64,000 nucleotides of DNA from Acinetobacter sp. ANC 4470 (GCF_002135335.1 NZ_NEGC01000003.1:124001-188000), one strand, 5' to 3'. Numbered from the stretch's first letter, positions 10,055 through 19,329 are shown. Numbers and translations are program-made. The notes: generated by a model from the sequence alone, not told the origin.

Positions 10055-10804
10055 TTAGATCACTTTCGCTTCGTTTTTAAGTTTTTCAACAAGCTCGTCA
10101 ACAGATTTCACTTGTACGCCAGCTTTACGCTCTGCTGGTGGCTCAACTTTAACTGTTTTAAGTTTAGTTGTAGCTGAAACGCCATAATCCGCAGGAGACT
10201 TCACATCAAGCGGTTTTTTACGCGCTTTCATGATGTTTGGAAGCGCCGCATAACGTGGCTCATTCAAACGTAAGTCAGTGGTGATAATTGCAGGAAGGTT
10301 TAATTCAACAGTTTGTAAACCACCGTCTACTTCACGTGTTACTTGAACTTTGTCGCCAGTAACATTCACTACAGAAGCAAATGTACCTTGACCAGCGCCA
10401 AGTAAAGCACCCAACATCTGACCAACTTGATTAGAGTCATCATCAATCGCTTGCTTACCAAGAAGGATCAATTCTGGTTTTTCTTGTTCTACAATGCCTT
10501 TTAAGATTTTAGCCACTTCAAGTGCGCCAATCTCATCAGTCGTTTCTACTAAGATACCGCGATCAGCACCCAGTGCCATAGAAGAACGGATTTGTTCCTG
10601 AGCTTCTTTAGGACCGATAGAAACCACAACGATTTCCGAAACTGTTCCTTTTTCTTTTAAACGAACTGCTTCTTCCACTGCGATTTCACAGAATGGGTTG
10701 ATCGACATCTTAACGTTAGTAAGGTCTACCCCACTATTGTCCGGTTTAACGCGAACTTTAACGTTGGCATCAACCACACGTTTTACAGCAACAAGAGCCT
10801 TCAT
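10055..10804 (-). CDS. etfB: Electron transfer flavoprotein beta subunit
   Basis: 249 residues, the usual family length. EtfB binds AMP and pairs with EtfA in the matrix-like flavoprotein that links dehydrogenases of fatty acid and amino acid breakdown to the quinone pool. Recognisable features are the N-terminal [20 protein letters not shown], the central [20 protein letters not shown] (the ETF-beta signature region), and the [11 protein letters not shown] recognition loop used to contact partner dehydrogenases. The ATG is preceded by GAGGAT. It is the first gene of etfBA; its promoter should lie in the 510-base region beyond 10804. Confidence 0.97.
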   Translation of the reverse strand: MKALVAVKRVVDANVKVRVKPDNSGVDLTNVKMSINPFCEIAVEEAVRLKEKGTVSEIVVVSIGPKEAQEQIRSSMALGADRGILVETTDEIGALEVAKILKGIVEQEKPELILLGKQAIDDDSNQVGQMLGALLGAGQGTFASVVNVTGDKVQVTREVDGGLQTVELNLPAIITTDLRLNEPRYAALPNIMKARKKPLDVKSPADYGVSATTKLKTVKVEPPAERKAGVQVKSVDELVEKLKNEAKVI

Positions 10805-11314
10805 GTAATCCTCGGCTGTTTTAGCAAAAGTAAATATTGAGAAAAGTTATAATAACTCTTCAGTTAAAATTTTTAGGTGCCCTATCTTGCAATGTGTATG
10901 GCATTTCGGTCAAGTCACAATTATCGAAACAGTCGTAAAAATGCGTAAAATTCCTTGAACTAGGCGTTCATTTTTTTTCAAATGTTTTTATTAAGATGAA
11001 TTCCTTCACTATTTAGTTATTTTTAAGCATTGATTTTTATTATATTTTTACTTGATTAACTTCATCAAAAGTTCTGATTTCACCCTTATTTTCGATTGCG
11101 TTCTTATTTAAGCAACTTTGCCTTCTTGCACATATGTACAAGTTATGCCCCGTCATTTAAGACAGATTGCACTCATTTTTTGCTGTATTTGCCGTAACGT
11201 TGGTTACTTCTTTAAGTTAAACATGTAACAAATGACGTTTAATGTAGAAATCTAACGCTATATAAAGTACTGCACAAAAAAAACACGCCATTTAGACATG
11301 CTTTTATAGCACGG
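10805..11314. other. Intergenic region upstream of etfB
   Basis: 510 bases between two minus-strand genes. It should contain the etfBA promoter and the 3' end of the LysE-family transcript. No ORF, clear terminator hairpin or RNA motif was identified. The sequence is AT-rich with several unremarkable T runs. Confidence 0.4.
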
Positions 11315-11920
11315 TTATTGAATGATGAGCCAAGTTGCAGCAAGCATTAATAAACCGCCGGAACCACCATCAATCCATTTTTGTTTACGTTCATCAATCT
11401 GTGAATTTTGGCTAATTTTGGCAAAAATTATGCTTAAACCACAGTACACCACAAAACATAAGCCAATAAAGATAAAAGAAAGGATTAACCCCTGACTGAC
11501 AGTATTGCCTGTTTTGTCGATAAATTGCGGTAAGATCGCAAAATAAATCAACATGCCTTTTGGATTCAATAAAGCGGTAACAAATCCTTTTTGAATTGGC
11601 TTGGCTGTGCTTTTATTTTCAATCGCTAATTTCTGCGTGTTAAAAACAGATTTAATTAAACTAAAAGCTAAAAATAAAAGGTAAGCAATTCCCAACCAGC
11701 GAATACTTTCAAACAAAATGGGAAAAGAAACAATAATCGCCGCAATGCCCAAAGCCACTAAAACAGAATGGACTAAATATCCTAGACACACCCCAACAGT
11801 CGCCATCATGCCGGCTTTTACATCTTTACCCATTACTTGTGACAAGATAAATAACATATCTGGCCCAGGCGTAAAAATAAGCGGAATTACCGTTAAAGCG
11901 AAGAGTAAAAAGACGGACAT
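11315..11920 (-). CDS. LysE/RhtB-family amino acid exporter
   Basis: A 201-residue inner membrane protein with about six hydrophobic segments. The family motif FTPGPDMLFILSQVMGKDVKAG is at residues 17-38 (given here in parts: FTPGPDML, then GKDVKAG). A glycine-rich second helix follows, and LLNPKGMLIYFAILPQF lies at about 117-133. These are hallmarks of LysE/RhtB exporters, which export amino acids such as lysine, threonine or homoserine lactone. The start has AAGGA directly upstream. It is divergent from an Lrp/AsnC regulator, the usual arrangement for amino-acid-responsive control. The substrate cannot be assigned. Confidence 0.9.
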   Translation of the reverse strand: MSVFLLFALTVIPLIFTPGPDMLFILSQVMGKDVKAGMMATVGVCLGYLVHSVLVALGIAAIIVSFPILFESIRWLGIAYLLFLAFSLIKSVFNTQKLAIENKSTAKPIQKGFVTALLNPKGMLIYFAILPQFIDKTGNTVSQGLILSFIFIGLCFVVYCGLSIIFAKISQNSQIDERKQKWIDGGSGGLLMLAATWLIIQ

Positions 11921-11993
11921 TTCCTTTTCCCTTTCTATATTTTGAAAGTGGAAATAAGTATCGAATAAATAGCACGAAATAGGATTTCAAAAT

Positions 11994-12030
11994 ATTCTAT
12001 AATTAGAATTATTTTTCGAATTATATTCTA
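11994..12030. promoter_or_regulatory. Probable operator between the LysE exporter and Lrp/AsnC regulator
   Basis: Three alternating copies of ATTCTA/TAGAAT occur at 11994-11999, 12004-12009 and 12025-12030. The first two form the perfect palindrome ATTCTA-TAAT-TAGAAT. AT-rich dyads of this kind, directly upstream of an autoregulated Lrp-type gene, are expected binding sites for it. Confidence 0.5.
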
Positions 12031-12034
12031 ATTT

Positions 12035-12529
12035 ATGAAATTATTATCTAAATCTATTTCAGTAAAGCTTGATCGTATAGATAAAAATATCATTCGTGCA
12101 TTACAAACCAATGGACGTATGCAAAATAATGATCTGGCACGTGAAATTGGACTATCCGCTTCTTCTTGTTTGCGACGGGTGAAATTACTGGAAGAATCAA
12201 GGGTCATTCAAAGCTACACCACCATTATCGATCCGCAAAAAATTGGCTTACAACTGATTTTATTTTCACGTATTTGGTTGGTTGGGCAAGATGCTGAAAC
12301 GATTGATTGCTTTATTGAGGCGATGAAAGAACTACCTCAAGTGATGGAATGTTATATTATTTTAGGTGAATCTGATGCCATGCTGAAAGTTGTCGTCCCC
12401 GACTTAGAAAACTATCGTAAATTTCAGTCGGCACATTTAACCAAGAAAAATGGCATTACCAGTGTGAAAACGGATTTACCCAGTCAAATTATTAAACAAA
12501 GTTTCCAACTTCCACTGGATGATCTTTAG
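12035..12529 (+). CDS. Lrp/AsnC-family transcriptional regulator
   Basis: 164 residues. The N-terminal helix-turn-helix is LDRIDKNIIRALQTNGRMQ followed by NNDLAREIGLSASSCLRRVKLLEESRVI (quoted in parts: DLAREIGLSASSCLRRV). The C-terminal half is a RAM ligand-sensing and oligomerisation domain (VMECYIILGESDAMLKVVV). It probably senses an amino acid and controls the divergent LysE-family exporter, a very common pairing. The ATG at 12035 lacks a strong Shine-Dalgarno and overlaps the AT-rich operator region, so leaderless or weak translation is possible. The family assignment is firm and the ligand unknown. Confidence 0.92.
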   Translation: MKLLSKSISVKLDRIDKNIIRALQTNGRMQNNDLAREIGLSASSCLRRVKLLEESRVIQSYTTIIDPQKIGLQLILFSRIWLVGQDAETIDCFIEAMKELPQVMECYIILGESDAMLKVVVPDLENYRKFQSAHLTKKNGITSVKTDLPSQIIKQSFQLPLDDL

Positions 12530-12538
12530 GACATTATT

Positions 12539-13147
12539 TTGAACCTACAGCTTGAGACATCACGTTTAATTTTAAGGTCATGGAAAGATTCCGATCTCAA
12601 ACCATTTTACGCCCTAAATTCCAATGCCGAAGTGATGCGCTATTTTCCAAGCTACTTAACACAACCACAAAGTGATGCCTTAGCACAAAAGTTCCAAAGC
12701 ATAATTGAAATTCAAGGTTGGGGTTTCTGGGCAGTCGAATTAAAACACACAGGTGAGTTTATCGGTTTCACTGGTTTACATCAGCAACCCGATCAATTCA
12801 CATTTTCACCCTGTACTGAAATTGGCTGGCGACTCGAGCAAAAATTTTGGGGCAAGGGTTTTGCAACCGAAACCGCGATTGCTTGTTTAAATTTTGCTTT
12901 TAATTCACTTCATTTAAATGAAGTGGTGGCATTCACTGCACAACAAAACTGTAAATCCCAAGCCGTCATGCAACGCTTAAGAATGCAATTTCAATATTAT
13001 TTTAATCATCCTGCATTAGATCATCGTAGCCCACTACAAAGACATGTGCTTTATCAAATAAATGCAGCTCAATTTAAACCAGCTGGTTTTCTAAAAAATC
13101 ACGATGAATATGACTCAAATCAATTAATTCATATGCTTGAAGGTTAA
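12539..13147 (+). CDS. GNAT-family N-acetyltransferase (RimJ/RimL-like)
   Basis: 202 residues starting at a TTG nine bases after the regulator stop; no in-frame ATG precedes it. The sequence opens with LETSRLILRSW, the usual start of RimJ/RimL-type acetyltransferases. The acetyl-CoA motif A is present as EIGWRLEQKFWGKGFATE at about residues 99-116. In the later motif the expected Gly of the 'LGM' triplet is Arg (RLRM). After the normal domain end (HVLYQI) there is a 25-residue tail that overlaps the convergent gene by 74 bases. It is close enough to the regulator to be cotranscribed. The substrate is unknown. Confidence 0.85.
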   Translation: MNLQLETSRLILRSWKDSDLKPFYALNSNAEVMRYFPSYLTQPQSDALAQKFQSIIEIQGWGFWAVELKHTGEFIGFTGLHQQPDQFTFSPCTEIGWRLEQKFWGKGFATETAIACLNFAFNSLHLNEVVAFTAQQNCKSQAVMQRLRMQFQYYFNHPALDHRSPLQRHVLYQINAAQFKPAGFLKNHDEYDSNQLIHMLEG

Positions 13148-13442
13148 ATATTTTCCAAATTGCCAAAAAATCTTCTTTTAAATCGACATTAACCATCGCA
13201 ATCGGACGTTCTTGCCATTGCAGGTCTGAAATCCAAAGATAGGTTTCTTTGCTATCAGGATTAATCGCTTGAACCTTACCTTCGGCATTAATGCCTTGCA
13301 CATACGTATTTTCAGGTAAAGAAGGTTCGATATTCGGCAAACTAATGTCCACAAAATGTTTGACCTGTCTTAAACCATAACCTGCAAAAATTTCTTTTTG
13401 TACTTCGGTTAATTGTGCATATTTTTGTTCAATATTTTTCAT
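13074..13442 (-). CDS. Hypothetical protein
   Basis: 122 residues and no family recognised. The ATG at 13442 (MKNIEQKYAQL) is chosen because GGAGGG lies nine bases upstream; a longer in-frame opening to 13466 lacks this. The protein is soluble-looking with a helical, charged N-terminus. Several aromatic residues follow (TYLWISDLQWQERP). It converges on the acetyltransferase gene and the two 3' ends overlap by 74 bases. The strong ribosome site and natural composition support it being real. Confidence 0.6.
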   Translation of the reverse strand: MKNIEQKYAQLTEVQKEIFAGYGLRQVKHFVDISLPNIEPSLPENTYVQGINAEGKVQAINPDSKETYLWISDLQWQERPIAMVNVDLKEDFLAIWKIFNLQAYELIDLSHIHRDFLENQLV

Positions 13443-13466
13443 TTCAGTTACCCTCCATCTGTGCAT

Positions 13467-13823
13467 TCATCATTTTCAATGAGCTATATTATTTTTATTC
13501 CACAAAAATAATATACGACCATTCTATAATGGACTGACTTTTTTAACTTTAACTGAGTTTAACCTCAAGTAGGTTCTCTATTTTCATTCTAAAGAATATG
13601 CAGATATTGTTCCAATTTGATGAATCGCAATAAAAAACATACAAACCATCTCGCTAAATATTCAATTGACGCCCTCTTAATAACTCATCGTCCTTAAGCT
13701 ACCACAAAAATAAAAAACTCTACAATTCTGCTGCAAATACGCCAAGGTGAAAGGATTATGCTAAAAAATTCTTAAAAAATCTAACGAAAAAATAAAGCGC
13801 CATTCCACATCAAACATTGAACA
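13467..13823. other. Intergenic region upstream of the monooxygenase
   Basis: About 357 AT-rich bases between a minus-strand gene and a plus-strand gene, so promoters for both should lie here. No ORF or clear regulatory motif is visible. The region runs into the tandem repeat described separately. Confidence 0.4.
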
Positions 13824-13890
13824 ACTTTTACCTACTCACTTTTACCTACTCACTTTTCAGGAGTCATTTTCAGGAGTCATTTTCAGGAGA
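13824..13890 (+). repeat. Tandem 12-14-base repeat carrying three Shine-Dalgarno sequences
   Basis: Five head-to-tail units: two exact 14-base copies of ACTTTTACCTACTC (13824-13837, 13838-13851), then ACTTTTCAGGAGTC (13852-13865), ATTTTCAGGAGTC (13866-13878) and ATTTTCAGGAGA (13879-13890). The last three each contain AGGAG. The final one is five bases from the ATG of the monooxygenase. Confidence 0.9.
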
Positions 13891-13894
13891 TAAC

Positions 13895-15430
13895 ATGAAA
13901 AATAATGTTCTGATTGTTGGTGCAGGGCCAACGGGTCTAATCCTTGCACTTTGGCTCAGTAAACAAGGAATTACTGTACGGATTATTGATAAAAATACAG
14001 AACCCAGTCAAAGTTCACGGGCGCTGGGGATTCATGCGCGCACGCTAGAATTATATCAACAAATGGATTTGGCAGAAGAAGTCATCCAAGCAGGTTATCC
14101 CAATGTACAGCTCAACTTATGGGCATTGGGGAAAAAACGTGGTGTTTTAAAATTGATCGAACAAGGCAAAACACTCACGCCCTATCCTTTTATTTTGATC
14201 TACCCACAAGATCAACATGAACGACTGCTGATCCGACATTTAGAAACATTCGGGGTGCTTGTTGAACGCTCCAGCGAACTGATTAGTTTTACCCATCATT
14301 CAGACCATGTTTGTGCAGAAATTCGTAGTCCGCAGGGTTTAGAATACTATTCTGCCCGTTTTCTTTGCGCCTGTGATGGTGGCAAGTCTCCAATACGACA
14401 TCAATTAGGGCTGAAATTTCCTGGTGGGACGTATTCAAAACTTTTCTATGTTGCAGATGTTCATGTACAAGAAGCATCCGTCGATGGCGGTGTGCATATT
14501 TCTTTAGATCGGGAAGATTTTGTTTTATTGTTTTCTTATGGGCAACTCGGGCAAGCACGTTTGATTGGACTGATTCGTGAGGATCGTATCCAATCTCGAC
14601 AAAACTTGAGCTTTGATGATGTCGCACATACCGCTATTCAAGACTTAGGTCTGACCATCCAAAAGGTCAACTGGTTTTCGACCTACCGTGTACATCATCG
14701 TATTGTTTCAGACTATCGCATCGGCAATGTTTTTCTGGTTGGTGATGCCGCACATTTACATAGCCCCGCAGGTGCTCAAGGGATGAATACCGGTATTGGT
14801 GATGCTATCAATCTGGCTTGGAAATTAGCCGCAGTTATCAAAAATCAAGCCTCGGAACAACTGTTAGAGAGCTATCAGATTGAACGGCGGGCGTTTGCCG
14901 AAAAACTGGTAAAAAGCACCGATCGAATATTTAGTATGATCACAGCAGATGGCTATTGGGCTGCTAAAATTAGAACCCAAATCATCCCTTATCTGTTGCC
15001 TAAAATTTACAACAATGCGCCACTGAGTCACTTCATTTTCCGTATCATTTCACAGCTTGGCATCCATTATCGGCAAAGCCCACTCAGCCAAGGCAAAAGC
15101 AGTAAAATTCATGCAGGCGATCGTTTGCCTTGGATTCAGCAATTGCAAAGTAACAATTTTGAAGCTTTAAAACAGATGCTTTGGCAAATTCATGTCTATG
15201 GCACAGCACGATCAGAGCTGCAAACATGGTGTCCTCAGCACAATCTACCTTTATCCCAATTTGTTTGGGATGCAAACTGTAAAAAGGTAGGTTTACTCAA
15301 AGATGCCGTTTATTTACTCCGTCCTGACACCTATATCGCCTTGATAGATCCACAAGCCAACATCGACACTTTGGAACAGTATTTTCAAAAAATACAGATG
15401 AAATACCCAGAGAAAGTTAAAAACCAATAG
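13895..15430 (+). CDS. FAD-dependent aromatic-ring-type monooxygenase
   Basis: 511 residues of the p-hydroxybenzoate hydroxylase fold (PheA/TfdB/MhpA-like). The N-terminal FAD dinucleotide motif is VLIVGAGPTGLILALWL. The DG motif appears as CACDGGKSPIRHQLG at about residues 161-175. The GD motif is VGDAAHLHSPAGAQGMN, followed by GIGDAINLAWKLA at about 282-310. These enzymes hydroxylate phenolic or related ring compounds using NAD(P)H. The ATG at 13895 has AGGAG five bases upstream; the frame stays open upstream through the tandem repeat, but no good start lies there. It appears to be a single gene. The substrate is not evident and no ring-cleavage genes adjoin it. Confidence 0.88.
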   Translation: MKNNVLIVGAGPTGLILALWLSKQGITVRIIDKNTEPSQSSRALGIHARTLELYQQMDLAEEVIQAGYPNVQLNLWALGKKRGVLKLIEQGKTLTPYPFILIYPQDQHERLLIRHLETFGVLVERSSELISFTHHSDHVCAEIRSPQGLEYYSARFLCACDGGKSPIRHQLGLKFPGGTYSKLFYVADVHVQEASVDGGVHISLDREDFVLLFSYGQLGQARLIGLIREDRIQSRQNLSFDDVAHTAIQDLGLTIQKVNWFSTYRVHHRIVSDYRIGNVFLVGDAAHLHSPAGAQGMNTGIGDAINLAWKLAAVIKNQASEQLLESYQIERRAFAEKLVKSTDRIFSMITADGYWAAKIRTQIIPYLLPKIYNNAPLSHFIFRIISQLGIHYRQSPLSQGKSSKIHAGDRLPWIQQLQSNNFEALKQMLWQIHVYGTARSELQTWCPQHNLPLSQFVWDANCKKVGLLKDAVYLLRPDTYIALIDPQANIDTLEQYFQKIQMKYPEKVKNQ

Positions 15431-15451
15431 CAAAAATACGCTTGGATAAAC

Positions 15452-16399
15452 TTAAGATTTTTGTGCCCGCGGATGTGCCTGATCATAGACTTTCGCCAAC
15501 TGCTCAAAATCGACATGGGTATAAATTTGCGTGGTGGTTAAATTACTATGCCCTAACATTTCCTGCACCGCGCGTAAATCGCCACTATTTGACAACATAT
15601 GACTGGCAAAACAATGCCGTAATAAATGTGGATGTAAATCAACATTTACCCCTGCACGTTGCGCTTGAAATTTTACCCGATTTTCAATTTGTCGTGCACC
15701 GAGCGGATTGCCTTTTTGGGTAATAAATACATTGGCCTCAGCAACAAAATCACCATTCCAAAGTGGATAAATTTGTAACCATTGCATCACGGCAGCTTTG
15801 GCTTTTGAACCAAACGGCACAACACGTGTTTTATTACCTTTACCTGTAATACGCAAAAGAAGCCGATTAAAATCAATATCTTTAATACGTAAACCTTGTA
15901 CTTCTGCCAAGCGTAAACCACTGGAATACAATAATTCTAAAATCGCTTTATCGCGCAGCCACATTTGTTGTTCTATCGGTTTTTCAGGTTTGGGCTGATC
16001 TAAAATTTGGTTAATTGTTTCAATATCCACCATACCTGGCAAAGGTCTAGGCTGGCGTTTTAACTGAAAATCATCGGCTGGATTAAAAGCCAAATATTGC
16101 CCCTGCTCTGCCCATTTCATAAACTGCCGAATCGAAGATAATAAGCGTTGCAAACTACTGGAACTGAGTTGTTGCTGTTCTACTTTTTGAGCTAAAAATT
16201 CACGTAAATCTGTAGATTCCACATTCATTAAACTGAGTTTTTTGACTGCACAAAAATTTAAAAAATTGGAAACATCACGATCGTATGCTTGCAGTGTATG
16301 TTTAGATTGATTTTGAATTTCTCTTTCTTTGAGCCACATCACCAATAAGTCAGCTGGAGAATACTGCTGCATTTCAGGATCAATCACATTTTTTCTCAC
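15452..16399 (-). CDS. xerC: Tyrosine recombinase XerC
   Basis: 315 residues. XerC with XerD resolves chromosome dimers at dif. The N-terminal SAM-like DNA-binding domain (about 15-105) is followed by the catalytic domain with all expected residues: Arg163 in SGLRLAE, Lys190 in GKGNKTR, His258 and Arg261 in HPHLLRH, His284 in LGHSN and the nucleophile Tyr293 in IYTHVDF. The family likeness to XerC rather than XerD comes from the neighbouring dapF and from the motif sequences. It lies about 500 bases downstream of dapF on the same strand and converges closely with the monooxygenase. Confidence 0.95.
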   Translation of the reverse strand: MRKNVIDPEMQQYSPADLLVMWLKEREIQNQSKHTLQAYDRDVSNFLNFCAVKKLSLMNVESTDLREFLAQKVEQQQLSSSSLQRLLSSIRQFMKWAEQGQYLAFNPADDFQLKRQPRPLPGMVDIETINQILDQPKPEKPIEQQMWLRDKAILELLYSSGLRLAEVQGLRIKDIDFNRLLLRITGKGNKTRVVPFGSKAKAAVMQWLQIYPLWNGDFVAEANVFITQKGNPLGARQIENRVKFQAQRAGVNVDLHPHLLRHCFASHMLSNSGDLRAVQEMLGHSNLTTTQIYTHVDFEQLAKVYDQAHPRAQKS

Positions 16400-16903
16400 T
16401 GTATTTAATCGGTTTTTTATTCAATAGACTTCTTTCATAAGTCACTTTTCAATCAATACAAGTCGTTCGTAAAGCCAAAATTTAAAAACAGACTTTAGAA
16501 AGTATTTGATTCATGAGTGTGGCATGGATACCACACGTTTCCCATCCTTGCGCTGCGTTTTTCAAGCAGTGCCTTAAAACTGGCTCAGGACGTCGTGTAT
16601 GGGAAACAAAAGGTTTTGTCTTGCATAGCAGTGCTACTCATTAACCTTTCAAAAGTAGAGCTAATACCTACGCAAAGTCATAAAAACTGAATTAATCAAA
16701 TGAAGCAGCACTGATTTTAAAGAATCGAATATTGAGCATTTTTGATTTATGCAAATTATCTAATGAATCAAGCTAATCATACCCACCATTTTTATTCTAT
16801 CGACTTCATTCCAACTTGCATAATTAATCATGCTATAAACTTAGATTCTCAAATAAAAAAGCACCGTCATGATGACAGTGCTTTTTAATCAAACCATGCA
16901 TTT
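16400..16903. other. dapF-xerC intergenic region
   Basis: 504 bases without a gene. The part from about 16511 to 16655 contains several nested inverted repeats and is given as a separate repeat feature. A weak hairpin next to the dapF stop (GCACTGTCATCATGACGGTGC-like on the minus strand, around 16862-16882) with a T run beyond it (16854-16859) may terminate dapF. Confidence 0.5.
16511..16655. repeat. Candidate interspersed structured repeat
   Basis: Three inverted pairs are visible: GTGTGG/CCACAC (16517-16522 with 16531-16536), GTTTCCCAT/ATGGGAAAC (16537-16545 with 16599-16607) and AAAGGTT/AACCTTT (16609-16615 with 16643-16649). The compact arrangement without coding potential suggests a repeated intergenic element. 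That it recurs elsewhere in Acinetobacter is a recollection, not verified. Confidence 0.5.
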
Positions 16904-17749
16904 TTATGCTTGGTAATAACTCAAATCGATACGACCTTCATAGACATTGGAAGTTGGACCCGTCATCCAAACCACATCGCCTTCACGCCATTCAATTTGT
17001 AGCTTGCCACCAGCAAGTTCAATTTCCACGGCATCGGCAAGTAAACCACGGCGCATACCTGAAATTGCAGCTGCACAAGCACCTGTACCACACGCTAAAG
17101 TTTCACCCACACCACGTTCAAATACACGTAAGCGCGCATGTGTTTCATCCATAATTTGCATAAAGCCCGCATTGACACGTTGCGGAAAACGCTCATGCGA
17201 TTCAACTTGTGGCCCCATTCCTGCAACGTCAGCAATCAACACATCAGGAACAATAGTCACTGCATGCGGATTACCCATATTTACCACATCAATGATAATA
17301 CTTTCATCATTGGCTAAAGCTAAGCTGTATAGATTTTCAGGCTCATCAGCAAGGAACGGAATTTGGTTCGGTAAAAATTTTGGATAACCCATATTCACGC
17401 GAACCCAACCATTTTGTCCCAGTTCAGGTTCAACAATACCCGCTTTGGTTTGTACTTTAATTTTGGTTTTGGTGGTCAATTTTCGCTCATGCACAAAGCG
17501 TGTAAAACAGCGAACGCCATTGCCGCACTGTTCAACTTCAGAACCATCCGCATTAAAAATACGATATTTAAAATCGACATTGGGTAAATCTGGTGGTTCA
17601 ACAATGAGCAGTTGGTCAAAACCAATGCCGAAATGACGGTCGGCTAAACGCTGAATAGTCATGGTATCTAGATAAGCACGTTGGCTGATCAGATCAACCA
17701 CCATGAAGTCATTACCTAGACCATGCATTTTAGTAAATTCTAAAAACAT
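16904..17749 (-). CDS. dapF: Diaminopimelate epimerase
   Basis: 281 residues. DapF interconverts LL- and meso-diaminopimelate for lysine and peptidoglycan synthesis. The two catalytic cysteines are Cys75 in [15 protein letters not shown] and Cys220 in [12 protein letters not shown]. The start [15 protein letters not shown] matches the family, and GGAG lies eight bases upstream of the ATG at 17749. An ATG five codons earlier (17764) directly abuts the lysA stop and is less likely. It is the third gene of lptM-lysA-dapF. Confidence 0.96.
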   Translation of the reverse strand: MFLEFTKMHGLGNDFMVVDLISQRAYLDTMTIQRLADRHFGIGFDQLLIVEPPDLPNVDFKYRIFNADGSEVEQCGNGVRCFTRFVHERKLTTKTKIKVQTKAGIVEPELGQNGWVRVNMGYPKFLPNQIPFLADEPENLYSLALANDESIIIDVVNMGNPHAVTIVPDVLIADVAGMGPQVESHERFPQRVNAGFMQIMDETHARLRVFERGVGETLACGTGACAAAISGMRRGLLADAVEIELAGGKLQIEWREGDVVWMTGPTSNVYEGRIDLSYYQA

Positions 17750-17764
17750 ATCGAATGACTCCAT

Positions 17765-19009
17765 TTAAGGCAATAAGCGTTCTTTATCCCATAATGATTC
17801 TATGGTTTCACGTTCACGAATTAAATGCGCTTGATCACCATCAACCATTACTTCAGCCGCACGACCACGACTATTGTAATTTGAACTCATGACAAAACCG
17901 TATGCACCTGCACCCAACACCGCAAGGACATCATTTTCTTGAATCGCTAACTGGCGTTCTTTACCTAGGAAATCGCCCGTTTCACAAATCGCGCCAACCA
18001 CATCCCATTCTTTCGTTTCAACATCAGTACGGGGGGTCACTTCTTGAATATCCATCCATGCTTCATATAACGCTGGACGAATCAAGTCATTCATTGCTGC
18101 ATCAATAATGGCAAAATTACGATAATTGGTTGGTTTGAGCAAATCTACTTTGGTTAGTAAAACACCAGCATTGGCAGAAATACTACGCCCTGGTTCCATA
18201 TATACTTTTAAGCCCAATTCTTCTAAAGCAGGCTTAAGTGCATTGGCATATTCAGTAACCGTTGGCGGTACTTCATCTTTATAGGTCACGCCTAAACCAC
18301 CACCAATATCGATGTGTTTAAGATGAATACCCAACTCGTTCAATTGTTTAATCATCATGATCACACGATCAAGTGCATCGACAAAAGGCTGAGTTTCAGT
18401 TAACTGCGAACCGATGTGGCAATCAATGCCTATCACATCTAAATTCGGTAGTGAAGCCGCATATTGATATGTTTCAAATACACTGTCAGATGGAATACCA
18501 AATTTATTTTCTTTTAAGCCCGTTGAAATGTATGGATGTGTTTTTGCATCAACATCTGGGTTTACGCGTAAAGAAACGGGGGCTTTTTGCCCCAGTTCAG
18601 CCGCAACTTTTTGAATGCGATCCAGCTCTGCATACGATTCAACATTAAAGCAAGCAATGCCCACTTCTAAAGCTTTTTTAATGTCTGCTTCTGATTTACC
18701 TAAACCAGAGAATACAATTTTAGAGGCTTCACCGCCTGCTTTTAGCACACGTGCAAGCTCGCCACCCGTCACAATATCAAAACCTGCACCCAGCTTCGCC
18801 AGCACATTCAATACCGCAATATTAGAGTTCGACTTTACCGCAAAACAAATTTGATGATCGATAAAGCTAAATGCACGATCCATATCGAGATAATGCTTTT
18901 CAAAAGTGGCTTTTGAATAAACATAAAGTGGCGTGCCAAATTGCTGCGCAAGTTGTTGCAACGAACATTGCTCTGCGTGCAAAACCCCATGAATGCGGGT
19001 AAAACTCAT
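17765..19009 (-). CDS. lysA: Diaminopimelate decarboxylase
   Basis: 414 residues, the normal length. LysA is the PLP enzyme that makes L-lysine from meso-diaminopimelate. The PLP lysine is Lys59 in ICFAVKSNSN. The substrate/PLP-binding stretches GIDCHIGSQ and DIGGGLGV and the catalytic CETGDFLG near residue 343 are all present. The stop is directly followed by an ATG in dapF, and lptM lies 39 bases upstream, so the genes appear cotranscribed, joining the last two steps that handle diaminopimelate. Confidence 0.97.
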   Translation of the reverse strand: MSFTRIHGVLHAEQCSLQQLAQQFGTPLYVYSKATFEKHYLDMDRAFSFIDHQICFAVKSNSNIAVLNVLAKLGAGFDIVTGGELARVLKAGGEASKIVFSGLGKSEADIKKALEVGIACFNVESYAELDRIQKVAAELGQKAPVSLRVNPDVDAKTHPYISTGLKENKFGIPSDSVFETYQYAASLPNLDVIGIDCHIGSQLTETQPFVDALDRVIMMIKQLNELGIHLKHIDIGGGLGVTYKDEVPPTVTEYANALKPALEELGLKVYMEPGRSISANAGVLLTKVDLLKPTNYRNFAIIDAAMNDLIRPALYEAWMDIQEVTPRTDVETKEWDVVGAICETGDFLGKERQLAIQENDVLAVLGAGAYGFVMSSNYNSRGRAAEVMVDGDQAHLIRERETIESLWDKERLLP

Positions 19010-19048
19010 GAATGTATCCTTTCTATGAAAGCGTTAAGGTGTAGCAGG

Positions 19049-19246
19049 CTAATTAGACTCAGTATTCGGTGTTGCAAGCTGTTTCTGTTCCGACTGCTTT
19101 TTGGAATCGACATTGGGATATAACAAATACTTGGAACGCTTGTCGTAATTCTGATCATTTGATAACTGTAAAGCTCCAGATTGACCACAACCGACCAAAG
19201 CAAAACCTGTCGCCAATAAACTGATGTAGCAAATGACAAGACGCAT
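19049..19246 (-). CDS. lptM: Small lipoprotein LptM (YifL-like)
   Basis: 65 residues. A short hydrophobic signal ends in a lipobox LVGC with the lipidated Cys20, followed by GQSGALQLSN, the LptM-like 'GxxGxLxLP' region. In E. coli LptM helps the LptDE complex mature during lipopolysaccharide export; the same role here is inferred from sequence and from its place before the dap/lys genes. A second frame of similar length overlaps it (19006-19254) but lacks any lipobox and is a shadow. Confidence 0.85.
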   Translation of the reverse strand: MRLVICYISLLATGFALVGCGQSGALQLSNDQNYDKRSKYLLYPNVDSKKQSEQKQLATPNTESN

Positions 19247-19329
19247 CTGACCACCTATCCTATGTTTTCAAAGAAGTATAACTCGATCACAGCCGTGACC
19301 AAAGTGCTAAACGTTAGAGATTATCGTGA

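Noticed and set aside
13817..13894. TTG-started N-terminal extension of the monooxygenase
   Set aside because: It translates the tandem repeat; the ATG at 13895 has an ideal Shine-Dalgarno and is followed at once by the FAD motif.
19006..19254. 82-codon minus-strand ORF over lptM
   Set aside because: It overlaps the lipoprotein frame, which has a proper signal and lipobox; this frame has neither.
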